Shown: positions 33,997 through 43,502, counted from the stretch's first letter. The stretch is 64,000 nt of DNA from Litchfieldia stipae (GCF_014837155.1 NZ_JACYHA010000007.1:62001-126000); one strand, 5' to 3'. Numbers and translations are program-made. The notes: a model not told the origin generated them from the letters alone.

Positions 33997-34158
33997 CTAA
34001 TGTCTATTGGGATTTCTTAATGTTTTTGCAAGTTCTTCAATCATGTGCTTCGCGTCCATGTTTGAAAGGTTCTCACCCTTCATATAGGCTCGTATTAACA
34101 CCTGCTTGAATTCCTCTAAATCAATCTGCCCTTGGACGTTCGTTTTCTTCATGTCCAA
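33997..34158 (-). CDS. Hypothetical small protein (53 aa)
   Basis: TTG at 34158 follows GAGGTG with 7-bp spacing; an ATG two codons on is the alternative. The product begins MDMKKTNVQGQIDLEEFKQV and continues with a helix IRAYMKGENLSNMDAKHMIE. Soluble and probably helical. It is transcribed away from ywqB. Family not recognised. Confidence 0.55.
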   Translation of the reverse strand: MDMKKTNVQGQIDLEEFKQVLIRAYMKGENLSNMDAKHMIEELAKTLRNPNRH

Positions 34159-34413
34159 TGCGAATCACCTCTTATGGAAATACAAAGATGTTTTTTTGTG
34201 TGCATCTTTCAAAGAAAGCCTTTACTTATGTATACGCAAGCCTAACTCCTTTTGCGACTGTTAATTGAAAGAAATTTGCATAGGGAATTTGTCTATTGCT
34301 TGACTAGCTGTATTGGGGAGCGATTTTCTTTTCTAAATGAGTTATAATAAAAGGATGAATTTCTTTCAGTATTAACTATTTGAATATTCGCACACTGGAG
34401 GTGGAGATCTGTC

Positions 34414-36027
34414 ATGCTAGAGCATGAGGTATCAAAGGAACTGGTTCTTGGTTATGCCGACGTGTTAAAAAAGAGGTTCTCATTCAACAATGAGGCAGAT
34501 CAAGCCTTGATTAAAAAGGGATTGAACCTGTATCGACAAGGCAGTGTCTATAATGTTCAATTTTCAAATGAATTGGTGCGGGGACGGGTTCAGGATGTCA
34601 TTCCTGTGGATGTCACCTTGAATTTAGAGGATTTCGAAGGCTCAACATGTAGCTGCCCTTCGACGGAATTCTGTCGCCATCAAATGGCGGTGTTTTTTTC
34701 CATTTATGCTAGTGTGGCTCGGATTGGTGCGTTGCTTGATGAGTGGAAAGAGGAGATTATTCCAACGAGTCCGCTTGCCATTCCGTCCCTCATGAAAGCA
34801 CGAGATTTACATAAGCCGTATGAGGAATTATCACTGATTAGCTGGCAAGCGTTTTTCAAACGAGAGTATGAATCGTTTCTTGAACAATATTCAGAGCGTG
34901 ACCGCCATTTCTTCTCGTCATTATATTATTCTTTCTTTCAAAAGGTGTCTGCAAAAGGTCCGAAGGTGAAAGAGACGAACCGATTGTTTGCCATTCACAC
35001 AGGTATTTTCACGATTAATAAGATGCTTGAGGTGATGGATAAGCAGAACCTGCAGCCGTTTCAGTTTGATACGTGGGTGAGTCCTCACTTTCATAATGTG
35101 ATGGATGATGTCGTTGATGAGATTTTTCATTTACGAGCGATATCTCTTCCGTTTTCGTTAGATACCATTTTGCATGAGAGCATGGATGCGGTTCGCGAGA
35201 CGTTACTTCGTGAGGGTCATTATTTATTTTACCGATTTTCGATTTATCGGGCGCTTTGGTCTGTGTTGTTTAATCGCAAGAAATGGATTGAGGAAGAAGA
35301 AGAATTGCTTGTGACGACGGATAGTGATGACCATGATGGGAATTTGCTAGCCCTTGTTCATCTGGCTTTTTTACAACGAAGAGATCAAGAGGCGATTAAT
35401 TATTTGTCACGTTTGGATAGTACATATGTGAGTTACAGCTTCTGGTGGATTCATGTGTTGAGTAATAATCATGATTGGAAACGTGTGAGTCATTGGGTTA
35501 AGTATGCGGCGCGCTATATTGATTCCTATGTGCAGACATTGGGTTCGTTTGAGGCATGTCGTCATTTTACCAGAACGTTCTTAAAGGAAGTTTCCGACTA
35601 TTGTGAAGCGAATGATCCGGATTTATATATTGAAATGATGAAGAAATTGCTTCCTTATAGTTATGTGGAGTTTGATCATCATTTGTTACATATGAACGAT
35701 TACCGTGCTTGGGTCGATCTGCAAATTCTGGTTGGCTATAGTGCAGGCGATTGTGACCGTCAGACATTGAAGAAAATCGAGGATAATGAACGCGAGGCCC
35801 TTCTCCCCTTCTACCACCAGGCAGTGATGGATGCATTGGAGCAGAAGAATCGGGCTAGCTATAAGCAGGCGGTGAAGTATTTGCGAAAGCTGCGTGCTTC
35901 TTATCGTAAAATCAATCAGCTGGATGTGTGGGAGATGTACATTGAAAGGCTCGCACTTAATCATAAACGGCTACGAGCGTTCCAGCAGGAATTGGCTCGA
36001 GCGAATATGATCCCACAACAGGTATAG
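34414..36027 (+). CDS. ywqB: SWIM zinc-finger protein YwqB
   Basis: 537 residues. A SWIM motif near 70-90 (CSCPSTEFCRHQMAVFF, CxC...CxH) is preceded by a beta domain; the remaining 400 residues are helical repeats. SWIM proteins of this type are encoded beside SNF2 ATPases and are thought to recruit them to DNA or protein. GGAGGTGGAG precedes the ATG. It is 18 bp upstream of ywqA, so they form an operon. Confidence 0.88.
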   Translation: MLEHEVSKELVLGYADVLKKRFSFNNEADQALIKKGLNLYRQGSVYNVQFSNELVRGRVQDVIPVDVTLNLEDFEGSTCSCPSTEFCRHQMAVFFSIYASVARIGALLDEWKEEIIPTSPLAIPSLMKARDLHKPYEELSLISWQAFFKREYESFLEQYSERDRHFFSSLYYSFFQKVSAKGPKVKETNRLFAIHTGIFTINKMLEVMDKQNLQPFQFDTWVSPHFHNVMDDVVDEIFHLRAISLPFSLDTILHESMDAVRETLLREGHYLFYRFSIYRALWSVLFNRKKWIEEEEELLVTTDSDDHDGNLLALVHLAFLQRRDQEAINYLSRLDSTYVSYSFWWIHVLSNNHDWKRVSHWVKYAARYIDSYVQTLGSFEACRHFTRTFLKEVSDYCEANDPDLYIEMMKKLLPYSYVEFDHHLLHMNDYRAWVDLQILVGYSAGDCDRQTLKKIEDNEREALLPFYHQAVMDALEQKNRASYKQAVKYLRKLRASYRKINQLDVWEMYIERLALNHKRLRAFQQELARANMIPQQV

Positions 36028-36045
36028 TGGAAAGAAGGTGAATGT

Positions 36046-38808
36046 ATGTTAGTGACACGGACGATCACGATTGAATGTCAGTGGGATGAAATGAATGGCT
36101 GCTATCTTTGGGGAGAAAGTGAGACTGGTGACGAGATCGACCAGAAGAAGCTACGTCCCCTTCTCTTCTCACATCATAAATCATCCTTTTATGGCTCATT
36201 TGTGGAGATGAAGCAGTTGTATTATCGCCAAGCGTTCTACTTAACACCATGGCAGGCGCTTGAATTCTTTGGGAATCAATCGAACAATACGTTGGCTCAG
36301 TTCAACTATTCTGAGGATTGTCGGACGTATCAGGAAACAGCGGAAATCTTATATAAGGCGGTCCAAGAGATGACCTTTGTTCCCGATTATGAGCAATGGG
36401 CTCTTGGTGAGTTTGGATGGACGATTGAAGATGAGGAGCTTGATCTTTTTTCAGCGGATTGGTTAACGGCGGCGTTAGAGGATTGGTTTGAGCAAGATCC
36501 TGTCTTGAGTGAGGCATGGGGTGAACTTCTTCGCGAGTTTCCGTTGATTAAGAATGCTGGCAATCAGCTGATTGCGGCGAATGAAACGGATTGGCTTGAG
36601 AAAATTGGTTGGATCAAGGATATGTCGCCATTTAATGTTGTGCTGCGCCTGATTGAACCTGATCAAGATGATGAGCCTTGGCAGATTGAAACAATGATGC
36701 GTGATAAAGAGAAGGAACAAATTATTTATGCGTATGGAGATATGCTGCCGATTGCTTGGCGTAAGCATGTTGAGAAGATTGAACGTGAGCAAAAGGTGTG
36801 GACAACGCTTGTCCCTTGGCTACGGGCTGAGGATGGCGGTGTTGTAAGCGAAATCTCTGAGTTCCAGGCTTGGTCATTTTTAACAGAGGACAGTGAATTA
36901 TTGCTTGAAGCTGGGGTTGAAATCCAGTTACCGTCTTGGTGGCAAGCGATCAAGGATGCACAATTGGCGGTGAAGGCGAAAGTGAAATCAACCTCGGCTA
37001 CGAAACGTCAATCGTTTGTCGGATTAAATGCGTTGATTGATTTTGACTGGCGTTTTTCCACTAATGGAGTTGATCTCTCTGAGGATGAATTTATGAGTCT
37101 CGTAGATCAGAAACGTAGACTTGTCAACATTCGTGGGCGCTGGATTAAGCTTGACCCTGCCTTCATTAAGCAGGTGCAGTCGATTTTATCAAAGGCAAAC
37201 AAGGAAGGGCTTAGCTTCCGTGATGTGTTAGAGCAGGAGCTGCTTGATCCGAAGGACGCGGACACAGATGATGAGGCTGGTTCACAGAATCCGTTTGCCC
37301 ATGTGGAGATTGAGTTGAACCGTCATTTGTCTAAAATGGTGAAGCAGCTGTCTGAGATTAAGGAAATTCCACCTGCAGCAATCCCGTCTGATTTCACCGG
37401 TGAGTTACGTCCTTACCAGCAGCAAGGTGTCGATTGGCTTCTCTTCTTACGCCGCTTTGGGTTTGGGGCTTGTTTGGCAGATGACATGGGTCTTGGAAAA
37501 ACGATTCAAATGATTGCCTATTTCCTGTCTGTGAAGGAGCAAGGTGCGAAGCCTTCCCTCATTATTTGTCCAACGTCTGTGCTTGGAAACTGGCAAAAGG
37601 AGCTTGAGAAATTCGGTCCGACGTTGAAGGTGCATCTTCATTATGGAGCCAATCGCGGCAAGGGTGAGGATTTCCCGATTTCGGTGTCAGATGCGGATGT
37701 TGTGTTGACGTCTTACGGGCTGTCTCATTTGGATTATGAGGAGATTTCTGCCTATGATTGGGGTACGATTTGCTTAGATGAGGCGCAAAATATTAAAAAC
37801 GCGCAAACGAAGCAATCACGTGCGATTCGAAGGTTAAGCGGTGCACATCATATTGCGTTAACGGGAACACCGATGGAAAATCGCTTAACGGAGTTGTGGT
37901 CGATTTTTGATTTTACCAACGAAGGCTATTTAGGTAGCTTAGGTCAGTTCCAAAAACGCTATGTGGCGCCTATTGAAAAGGATCGCGATACGGAGAAGAT
38001 TGGTCAGCTGCAACGCTTGATTCGGCCATTTTTACTAAGAAGAACGAAAAAGGATGAAGATGTGGCACTGAATTTACCGGATAAGCAGGAGCAAAAGGAA
38101 TATTGTCCGCTGACGGTAGAGCAGGCGTCAATGTATGAGCAGCTTGTGAAGGACACGTTTGAGCAAGTCGAACAGCTGGCTGGGATGCAGCGCAAGGGTC
38201 TTATTCTGAAAATGCTTAGTAAGCTGAAGCAGGTTTGTAATCACCCTGCTCTCTATTTAAAGGAGGATCGTCCAAGCGAGATCGAGACTCGTTCGAATAA
38301 AATGGATAAGCTGATGGATTTGGTGACTCATATTCGTGAGCAGGATGAAAGCTGCCTGATCTTCACTCAGTATATTCAAATGGGTGAAATGATTAAATCG
38401 GTGCTGGAAAAGCAGTTCGGCGAAGAGGTGATGTTCCTGAACGGAAGTATCGCGAAGAATACTCGTGATGAGATGATTGCAAGCTTCCAGAATCGAAAGT
38501 ACAATATCCTGATTCTGTCGCTGAAGGCTGGTGGAACTGGGTTGAACCTGACCGAAGCCAACCATGTCATTCACTATGACCGTTGGTGGAATCCGGCGGT
38601 TGAAAATCAAGCGACTGACCGTGCTTACCGAATTGGACAGAAACGCTTTGTCCATGTTCACAAGCTCATCAGTACAGGGACGCTTGAGGAAAAAATTGAC
38701 GAAATGCTCGAGAAGAAACAAGCCCTCAATGACGAAATTATCCAAAGCGAAAGCTGGATTACCGAGCTTTCTAATCATGATTTAAAGGATTTACTCTCAT
38801 TGAGATAA
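36046..38808 (+). CDS. ywqA: SNF2-family ATPase YwqA (DEAD/DEAH helicase)
   Basis: 920 residues. The N-terminal half (about 1-440) is the bacterial SNF2-associated domain. The ATPase core has motif I DDMGLGKTIQM (near 478), motif II DEAQ (near 578), motif III LTGTPMENRL, and C-terminal motifs LSLKAGGTGLNLTEANHV and QATDRAYRIGQ. It is predicted to translocate on double-stranded DNA. Partner is YwqB. Confidence 0.93.
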   Translation: MLVTRTITIECQWDEMNGCYLWGESETGDEIDQKKLRPLLFSHHKSSFYGSFVEMKQLYYRQAFYLTPWQALEFFGNQSNNTLAQFNYSEDCRTYQETAEILYKAVQEMTFVPDYEQWALGEFGWTIEDEELDLFSADWLTAALEDWFEQDPVLSEAWGELLREFPLIKNAGNQLIAANETDWLEKIGWIKDMSPFNVVLRLIEPDQDDEPWQIETMMRDKEKEQIIYAYGDMLPIAWRKHVEKIEREQKVWTTLVPWLRAEDGGVVSEISEFQAWSFLTEDSELLLEAGVEIQLPSWWQAIKDAQLAVKAKVKSTSATKRQSFVGLNALIDFDWRFSTNGVDLSEDEFMSLVDQKRRLVNIRGRWIKLDPAFIKQVQSILSKANKEGLSFRDVLEQELLDPKDADTDDEAGSQNPFAHVEIELNRHLSKMVKQLSEIKEIPPAAIPSDFTGELRPYQQQGVDWLLFLRRFGFGACLADDMGLGKTIQMIAYFLSVKEQGAKPSLIICPTSVLGNWQKELEKFGPTLKVHLHYGANRGKGEDFPISVSDADVVLTSYGLSHLDYEEISAYDWGTICLDEAQNIKNAQTKQSRAIRRLSGAHHIALTGTPMENRLTELWSIFDFTNEGYLGSLGQFQKRYVAPIEKDRDTEKIGQLQRLIRPFLLRRTKKDEDVALNLPDKQEQKEYCPLTVEQASMYEQLVKDTFEQVEQLAGMQRKGLILKMLSKLKQVCNHPALYLKEDRPSEIETRSNKMDKLMDLVTHIREQDESCLIFTQYIQMGEMIKSVLEKQFGEEVMFLNGSIAKNTRDEMIASFQNRKYNILILSLKAGGTGLNLTEANHVIHYDRWWNPAVENQATDRAYRIGQKRFVHVHKLISTGTLEEKIDEMLEKKQALNDEIIQSESWITELSNHDLKDLLSLR

Positions 38809-38835
38809 GAGTTGTTTGGATAAGGAGTGATGGTC

Positions 38836-38961
38836 ATGGCGAAAATGGTTCAGACAAAGAAGGAACGGAAGAAGAAAGACGTTGTGAATGAGAAGCATAA
38901 GGATAAAGCTGAAGCTTGGCAGAAGTTGTTTGCTGTGGTGGAGGCTAGGATGAAGAAATAG
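38836..38961 (+). CDS. Lysine-rich small protein (41 aa)
   Basis: ATG at 38836 follows AAGGAGTGATGGTC. The product is MAKMVQTKKERKKKDVVNEK, then HKDKAEAWQKLFAVVEARMK. It is highly basic with one amphipathic helix. It lies 27 bp after ywqA and before their common terminator, so it is the third gene of that operon and could bind nucleic acid. No family recognised. Confidence 0.65.
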   Translation: MAKMVQTKKERKKKDVVNEKHKDKAEAWQKLFAVVEARMKK

Positions 38962-39001
38962 TGTGGTAGTTGGAGGGTTACTCCGATGATTGTACTCCGC
39001 G

Positions 39002-39042
39002 TTGACAGCTGTGGGCTATTTTCACAGCTGTCATTTTTTATT
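39002..39042 (+). terminator. Terminator of the ywqBA operon
   Basis: GACAGCTGTG (39004-39013) / CACAGCTGTC (39023-39032), then ATTTTTTATTT. Confidence 0.88.
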
Positions 39043-39050
39043 TGATGAAG

Positions 39051-39467
39051 TTATTTACCGTAACTAACATATGTACGAGCAATTAGATCATGAATCGTTC
39101 TCTTGTCTTTTCGAAAGATAAGCATAAATACACTTACAATACTTGAGATTCCTAGTGTTACATACATAAGTAGGAATTTCCCTATGAATTCTCTTAAAAA
39201 CATATTCTTAAAGGTTAGTTTTCCTTCATCCATCCGTCTAATATTTATATTAAACATACGTTTCCCAATAATATATCCACTCCATAGTAGAGGCAAGGCT
39301 GTCATGTATATGGTATAAATAATTTGCCAAGTCCACCCCATAGCCCACTCATATGAATAATCCCCTTTTATCCAATAAAAAGCCAAAGCAATAGGCAAAC
39401 TAAGTATAAAAAAATCTAAGAAATCCGCTAACACCCTGATACCAAATCCAGCTGGCTTTTTACTCAT
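39051..39467 (-). CDS. RDD-family membrane protein
   Basis: 138 residues with three helices. The RDD signature Arg and Asp are in FGIRVLADFLDFFILSL; the end has RKDKRTIHDLIARTYV with the second conserved Asp. RDD proteins are membrane proteins of mixed function, some Na+/H+ antiporters. ATG at 39467 follows GGGGAGAG; the upstream eight residues are excluded. Confidence 0.85.
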   Translation of the reverse strand: MSKKPAGFGIRVLADFLDFFILSLPIALAFYWIKGDYSYEWAMGWTWQIIYTIYMTALPLLWSGYIIGKRMFNINIRRMDEGKLTFKNMFLREFIGKFLLMYVTLGISSIVSVFMLIFRKDKRTIHDLIARTYVSYGK

Positions 39468-39732
39468 GAATATCTCTCCCCTCTTTTTCAAATTTTAACA
39501 GATTTTACCTCATTTAACCATCAACTCTTCCAACTTCCTTCCAGTTACTATGTTTTATACATAAGGACAAAAAAACGCCCAATTCTCAGACTGGGGATGG
39601 AAACCTCTTACGTAGTGGATGGGTTCACTACAAAAAGAAATTGACCGGTTGTCTGGAATCAGGCAATGATATGGGGACAAGCTTAATCTGATAAGATTTC
39701 ACAAGCGAGTTGATCGCGGGATTATTTTTTAT

Positions 39733-39945
39733 AGGCTGTTTTCTCAAAGTTTGTTGTTTTTTGAGATAAATTAATTGAAAGTAGATTTCTAGCAGACTGA
39801 ATACATGGAGACTCCCGTGGGATGCGTAGCCTAAGTGAGACCCCGCAGGAGGGCTAGCGACGAGGAGGCTCACCGGTTACCCCACAGGACGCGGAGTGTA
39901 TTCAGGCTGCGGTAGTCAAAGCAACAATATATGCGAAAACAGCCT
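39733..39945. repeat. Dispersed palindromic element, copy 2
   Basis: Longest copy. Outer arms AGGCTGTTTTC (39733) and GAAAACAGCCT (to 39945); inner arms GCAGACTGAATACA and TGTATTCAGGCTGC; centre with ACTCCCGTGGGATGCGTAGC and GGAGGCTCACCGG. The reading frame across it is not a gene. Confidence 0.85.
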
Positions 39946-40027
39946 TTTATAAAAATACAATGTGAGTAAATTAGTTGTGTGGAGACCTGGTGATTTTATT
40001 CAAATGAAGATTTAAGAGAAGACTATG

Positions 40028-40216
40028 CTAATCGCAATGCTGATACACCTTACCTTCTACCTGCGAATCAATCTCGATAAAGTGTTTTGAATGGCTCATT
40101 TCCAACTGGGTCAGCCGTTCGTCTATCTGATTTAGCAGCGTTTCAAGATGGTGGCCAATCCCAATGGCAAGTCTATCAATTCGTTGATCAATTAATTTCA
40201 CTTCCTGCTCTATCAT
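40028..40216 (-). CDS. Small coiled-coil protein downstream of ssbB (62 aa)
   Basis: ATG at 40216 follows AGGAGGAACAA. The product is MIEQEVKLIDQRIDRLAIGI followed by HHLETLLNQIDERLTQLEMS, amphipathic helices with heptad leucines. It lies 10 bp after ssbB on the same strand, so they form an operon. Family not recognised. The spacing and ribosome binding site make a real gene likely. Confidence 0.55.
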   Translation of the reverse strand: MIEQEVKLIDQRIDRLAIGIGHHLETLLNQIDERLTQLEMSHSKHFIEIDSQVEGKVYQHCD

Positions 40217-40226
40217 TTGTTCCTCC

Positions 40227-40565
40227 TTACTGCTCGACTAATTCACGTGGCTTTCCACCCATGAATTTGACGGATTCCGCTAACACATCTGTTACATACA
40301 CTCTGCGACCATTGTTATCATAGCTCCTAGTCTGGATCCTACCAGTGACACCAATGATCGACCCCTTTTTGCAGAAATTCGCCGTGTTTTCGGCGGTTTT
40401 GCGCCACAGTGTACAATTGACAAAGTCTGCTTCAATCTCCCCTGCTTGGCTCTTATAATTTCTACTTACAGCCAGCGTAACATTTGCGACCGCTTGACCG
40501 TCCTGGGTGTAGCGAATTTCTGGATCTCTAGTCAACCTGCCTACCAAAATCACTTGATTTATCAA
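40227..40565 (-). CDS. ssbB: Single-stranded DNA-binding protein, short SsbB/YwpH type
   Basis: 112 residues: one OB fold from [19 protein letters not shown] through [17 protein letters not shown] and [18 protein letters not shown]. The acidic glycine-rich tail of housekeeping SSB is missing, as in B. subtilis SsbB, which protects incoming DNA during transformation. It is next to ywpF, as in B. subtilis. TTG at 40565 gives the family start; AAAGGAG is 11 bp upstream. A longer start at 40604 adds 13 unsupported residues. Confidence 0.88.
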   Translation of the reverse strand: MINQVILVGRLTRDPEIRYTQDGQAVANVTLAVSRNYKSQAGEIEADFVNCTLWRKTAENTANFCKKGSIIGVTGRIQTRSYDNNGRRVYVTDVLAESVKFMGGKPRELVEQ

Positions 40566-40769
40566 CGTTAGTCCAAGCTCCTTTCTCAATAGTTTGTGTA
40601 TCAATTCACATAGATATCATAACGAATGACTTTTATCCAGTAAAATGGATTATTTTACATTTTCATACAGAATCATCGGTAAAAATACAATTTTCACCAG
40701 CATTCGAGCCAAACGTCCTATAGGGGGCATGCAAAAAGCACTAGTTTCAACATTGTGAGTTATTTTTTT

Positions 40770-40934
40770 AGGCTGTTTTCTCAAAGTTTGTTGTTTTTTG
40801 AGTGAATTTATTTAGAATAGATTTCTAGCAGACTGAATACACGGGGGACTCCCGTGGGACTAGTAGGCTCCCACAGGATGCGGAGTGTATTCAGGCTGCG
40901 GTATCAATAGCTACAATATATACGAAAACAGCCT
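40770..40934. repeat. Dispersed palindromic element, copy 3
   Basis: AGGCTGTTTTC to GAAAACAGCCT outer arms; inner arms GCAGACTGAATACAC and GTGTATTCAGGCTGC around a shortened centre (CTCCCGTGGGACTAGTAGGC). The terminal T-run after the right arm suggests it can act as a terminator. Confidence 0.85.
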
Positions 40935-41037
40935 TTTTTTTAAATAGACTCTACTATTTCCATGATTCGATTTTTTTCTCATTCATCGTTATGATATAAT
41001 TTTTTTAAAAGGATAGAACGAACAGGGAGGGTATTTT

Positions 41038-41481
41038 TTGAAGACATTTAGACTTGTGTCTCTCAGTGTTTTGCCTGATTCACCTTCAGAAGAAGAAATT
41101 GTCGAAGTAGATTTAATAGAAGGTCTGATCATTAACCGAGAGGATAACGACAGACGCTGGATTATCGAAGCATTTATTGATAAAAGCTACACAGACCTTT
41201 TTACCACTTATAAAGCAAGTAATAGAGAGCTCCAACTTCGAGTGAAGATTACCGATGAATCGAACGAGCCTGCATTCGTCGTCGCGACCATTATGTCGAT
41301 TAATGTACTCAGCGAACATTTAAGCGTTCTATTTGATGCAAAAATTGCACGGACCAAATTTGTCAATTCAGAGGTCATTCTCGCTCAGCTCCTGCAACAA
41401 GGCTTACAGGGCGAAGAATTACTGAAGCAATTTAACCATCTTGTGCATCAAGAACGGAAGAAATTGAAAACTGTGAAGTAG
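41038..41481 (+). CDS. ywpF: YwpF-like protein
   Basis: 147 residues beginning MKTFRLVSLSVLPDSPSEEE, with LIEGLIINREDNDRRWIIEA and KITDESNEPAFVVATIMSIN, as in the YwpF family. Soluble and beta-rich, of unknown role. The TTG start at 41038 is supported by GGGAGGG 7 bp upstream. It is divergent from ssbB, as expected from the conserved ywp neighbourhood. Confidence 0.82.
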   Translation: MKTFRLVSLSVLPDSPSEEEIVEVDLIEGLIINREDNDRRWIIEAFIDKSYTDLFTTYKASNRELQLRVKITDESNEPAFVVATIMSINVLSEHLSVLFDAKIARTKFVNSEVILAQLLQQGLQGEELLKQFNHLVHQERKKLKTVK

Positions 41482-41559
41482 TTTTGGAATGTGGATTCGA
41501 CGTAATGTAGTCGGGTCCTACTTTTTTTGTGGATAATGTTCTTGGTGGATGTTAGCATA

Positions 41560-42166
41560 TTGGTTTATTCGATGAAGTTCTTGTGGATTCCAACCAAACT
41601 TGGGGATAATCCGACGATATTTGTGCATAATTCATCGAAACGCTCTGCATGGTTGTTAGCAAATTGATTTATTCAACGAAGTTCAGCTGGATTCCCACCA
41701 AACTTGAGGATAATCCGACGATTCTTGTGCACAATTCAACGAAACGCTCTTCATGGATGTTAGCTATATTGATTTATTCAACGAAGTTCAGCTGGATTCC
41801 CACCAAACTTGGGGATAATCCGACGATACTTGTGCACAATTCATCGAAACGCTCTGCATGGATGTTAGCATTTTGATTTATTCAACGAAGTTCAGCTGGA
41901 TTCCCACCAAACTTGGGGATAATCCGACGATACTTGTGCACAATTCAACGAAACACTCTGCATGGATGTGAGCATTTTGATTTATTCAACAAAGTTCAGC
42001 TGGATTCCCACCAAACTTGGGGATAATCCGACGATACTTGTGTATAATCCAACGAAACGCTCTGCATGGATGTTAGCATATTGATTTATTCAACGAAGTT
42101 CAGCTGGATTCCCACCAAACTTGGGGATAATCCGACGATATTTGTGCATAATTCAACGAAACCCAT
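41560..42166 (+). repeat. Array 4 of the 104-bp satellite (about 6 units)
   Basis: TTCAACGAAGTTCAGC markers at 41674, 41779, 41883, 41987 and 42091, a 104-bp step. Motif offsets within the unit are again 0, 21, 42 and 63: CAACGAAG, CCACCAAA, CGACGATA, CAACGAAA. The linker is CGCTCTGCATGGATGTTAGC. It lies between two converging genes. Confidence 0.93.
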
Positions 42167-42206
42167 CCATAATCCAATTTCCCACCCCATCAGCCATTAT
42201 ACAAAC

Positions 42207-42238
42207 AAAAGTCCCCAAATTTGAGGGGACTCTCTTGT
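42207..42238 (-). terminator. Terminator of the Thr-Gly lipoprotein gene
   Basis: AGTCCCC / GGGGACT with a loop of 8 nt and TTTTG on the minus strand. Confidence 0.75.
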
Positions 42239-42244
42239 TCAAGC

Positions 42245-42595
42245 TTATTGATTTTCTTCGTCTTCTGGAGTTTCCTCACCAGTTCCTGTTCCTGTACCAG
42301 TGTCAGTTCCTGTTTCCGTACCTGTTCCAGTACCACCTTCAGTTCCTGTACCTGTTCCAGTACCACCTTCTGTGCCCGTACCAGTCCCAGTACCACCTTC
42401 AGTTCCTGTACCTGTACCAGTTCCGTCTTCAGTGCCCGTACCAGTTCCAGTGTCATCAGTCACATCTTCTTCTGGTGTCACGTCATCAACAGGTGTTTCT
42501 TCTGGTGGCGGATCTTGGTCATCAGCCGCACAGCCTGTAATTAAAGCTGCTGCTAGAAGTGAACCTGAAAGCTTAATAAGCCATTTTTTGTTCAT
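42245..42595 (-). CDS. Lipoprotein with Thr-Gly repeat tail
   Basis: 116 residues. [19 protein letters not shown] then TGC is a lipoprotein signal (Cys near 22). After an acidic linker, the rest is a low-complexity tail of GTGTGTEGG repeats, a 27-bp coding tandem repeat present about four times with variants. It would be a membrane-tethered flexible tail. No enzymatic domain. Repeat number could change by slippage without frame loss because the unit is a multiple of three. CGTGAC-type start spacing with GGAGCG is acceptable. Confidence 0.7.
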   Translation of the reverse strand: MNKKWLIKLSGSLLAAALITGCAADDQDPPPEETPVDDVTPEEDVTDDTGTGTGTEDGTGTGTGTEGGTGTGTGTEGGTGTGTGTEGGTGTGTETGTDTGTGTGTGEETPEDEENQ

Positions 42596-42753
42596 GACAA
42601 TCGCTCCTTTCCTATGATTACTTAAAATAATGACCTGAGATTATGTAGGTCTTTGCTTATGTTACCCAACATTTTGAATAAATTTCATTTTTATAGAAAA
42701 AAATTAAAATACAAAAATAAGCTTGAACCATTTCCTGTCCAAGCTTCCTCAAA

Positions 42754-42987
42754 TTATTTGCTCTTTTTACCAAGCCTCTCATTAAACTCTTCTTTATCGA
42801 CACCCAGTTGCTGCTTTAAAATTCGTGAAAATAGGCCTTTTCCGATCTCACCAGTTCCCTTTGATACCCTTACCCTTTTAATTTCACCATTAGGCAATGT
42901 CTTCTCGTAAATGTCGTCTCTTCCATGTCTTATTAAAACATAGCCATCGTTTACTAAAAATTTCCGCAGATCCTTCCAGCTAGCCAC
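42754..42987 (-). CDS. HicA-like toxin of a toxin-antitoxin pair
   Basis: 77 residues: WKDLRKFLVNDGYVLIRHGR, DDIYEKTLPNGEIKRVRVSK, GEIGKGLFSRILKQQLGV. This is the HicA/YcfA double-stranded-RNA-binding-like fold of mRNA interferases. The histidine normally three residues before the conserved Tyr is Asp here, so activity is uncertain. The GTG start overlaps the antitoxin stop by 8 bp, typical of such pairs. Confidence 0.72.
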   Translation of the reverse strand: MASWKDLRKFLVNDGYVLIRHGRDDIYEKTLPNGEIKRVRVSKGTGEIGKGLFSRILKQQLGVDKEEFNERLGKKSK

Positions 42988-43396
42988 GTATTAATGCTTT
43001 AACTCCATCAAGGTTCTCTTGAGATAAAACATTAAGAACATAGGGTAAATGTGCTTTTCGATTAGGAGAATGATAGTATCTTGAAAAATCCTGATAATAA
43101 TCTTGTGCATATTCAACTAATTGCTGGGCTGCATCTTCAATCATCGCTTCAAATGTAGCGCCATAACATACAATATCGTTCAAAGGTAACAAAGAACCCG
43201 CAAAGCTTCCGTCCTCTTCTTGTTCATATTCCACCACAATACTGTAGCCTGCCAATAATTCTGTTGTAACCTTTTGCGAGATGGACCAGAATACATCACG
43301 ATTTCGTTTCACAGCCTGTGGCTTCACATGAACCACATTATCAATAAACTGACTAAAATCTGCACGTACTTGAGTAGCGGATAACAAATTTTGCAT
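42980..43396 (-). CDS. Hybrid Phd-like/HicB-like antitoxin
   Basis: 138 residues. The front (about 1-45: ATQVRADFSQFIDNVVHVKP, VKRNRDVFW) looks like the Phd/YefM DNA-binding antitoxin domain. The back has a HicB-like segment (EEDGSFAGSLLPLNDIVCYG, TFEAMIEDAAQQLVEYAQDY) and a short tail. It should neutralise the adjacent toxin and repress the operon. The last of four tandem start codons (43396) has the best spacing from AAGGAG. A triple TGTACA array lies 45 bp upstream. Confidence 0.72.
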   Translation of the reverse strand: MQNLLSATQVRADFSQFIDNVVHVKPQAVKRNRDVFWSISQKVTTELLAGYSIVVEYEQEEDGSFAGSLLPLNDIVCYGATFEAMIEDAAQQLVEYAQDYYQDFSRYYHSPNRKAHLPYVLNVLSQENLDGVKALIRG

Positions 43397-43440
43397 CATC
43401 ATCACTCCTTTTCCTCCTCATTATAGTGATTTCCATATAA

Positions 43441-43464
43441 TGTACATATTGTACATTATGTACA
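43441..43464. promoter_or_regulatory. Operator-like triple TGTACA repeat upstream of the TA genes
   Basis: TGTACA at 43441-43446, 43450-43455 and 43459-43464, each a perfect 6-bp palindrome, exactly 9 bp apart, flanked by TATAAT-like A/T sequence. It lies in the 150-bp gap between fabZ and the antitoxin start and is a probable autorepressor site. Confidence 0.55.
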
Positions 43465-43502
43465 TTATAATACAATTTATTCATTTCCGTTCAAAAAAGA
43501 AC

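Noticed and set aside
39628-39873. Minus-strand 81-residue frame
   Set aside because: Lies within the dispersed palindromic element copy 2 and is not kept in other copies.
42221-42617. Val-Pro or Ser-Thr-rich plus-strand frames opposite the Thr-Gly lipoprotein
   Set aside because: Arise from the repeated codons on the other strand; the minus frame has a lipoprotein signal.
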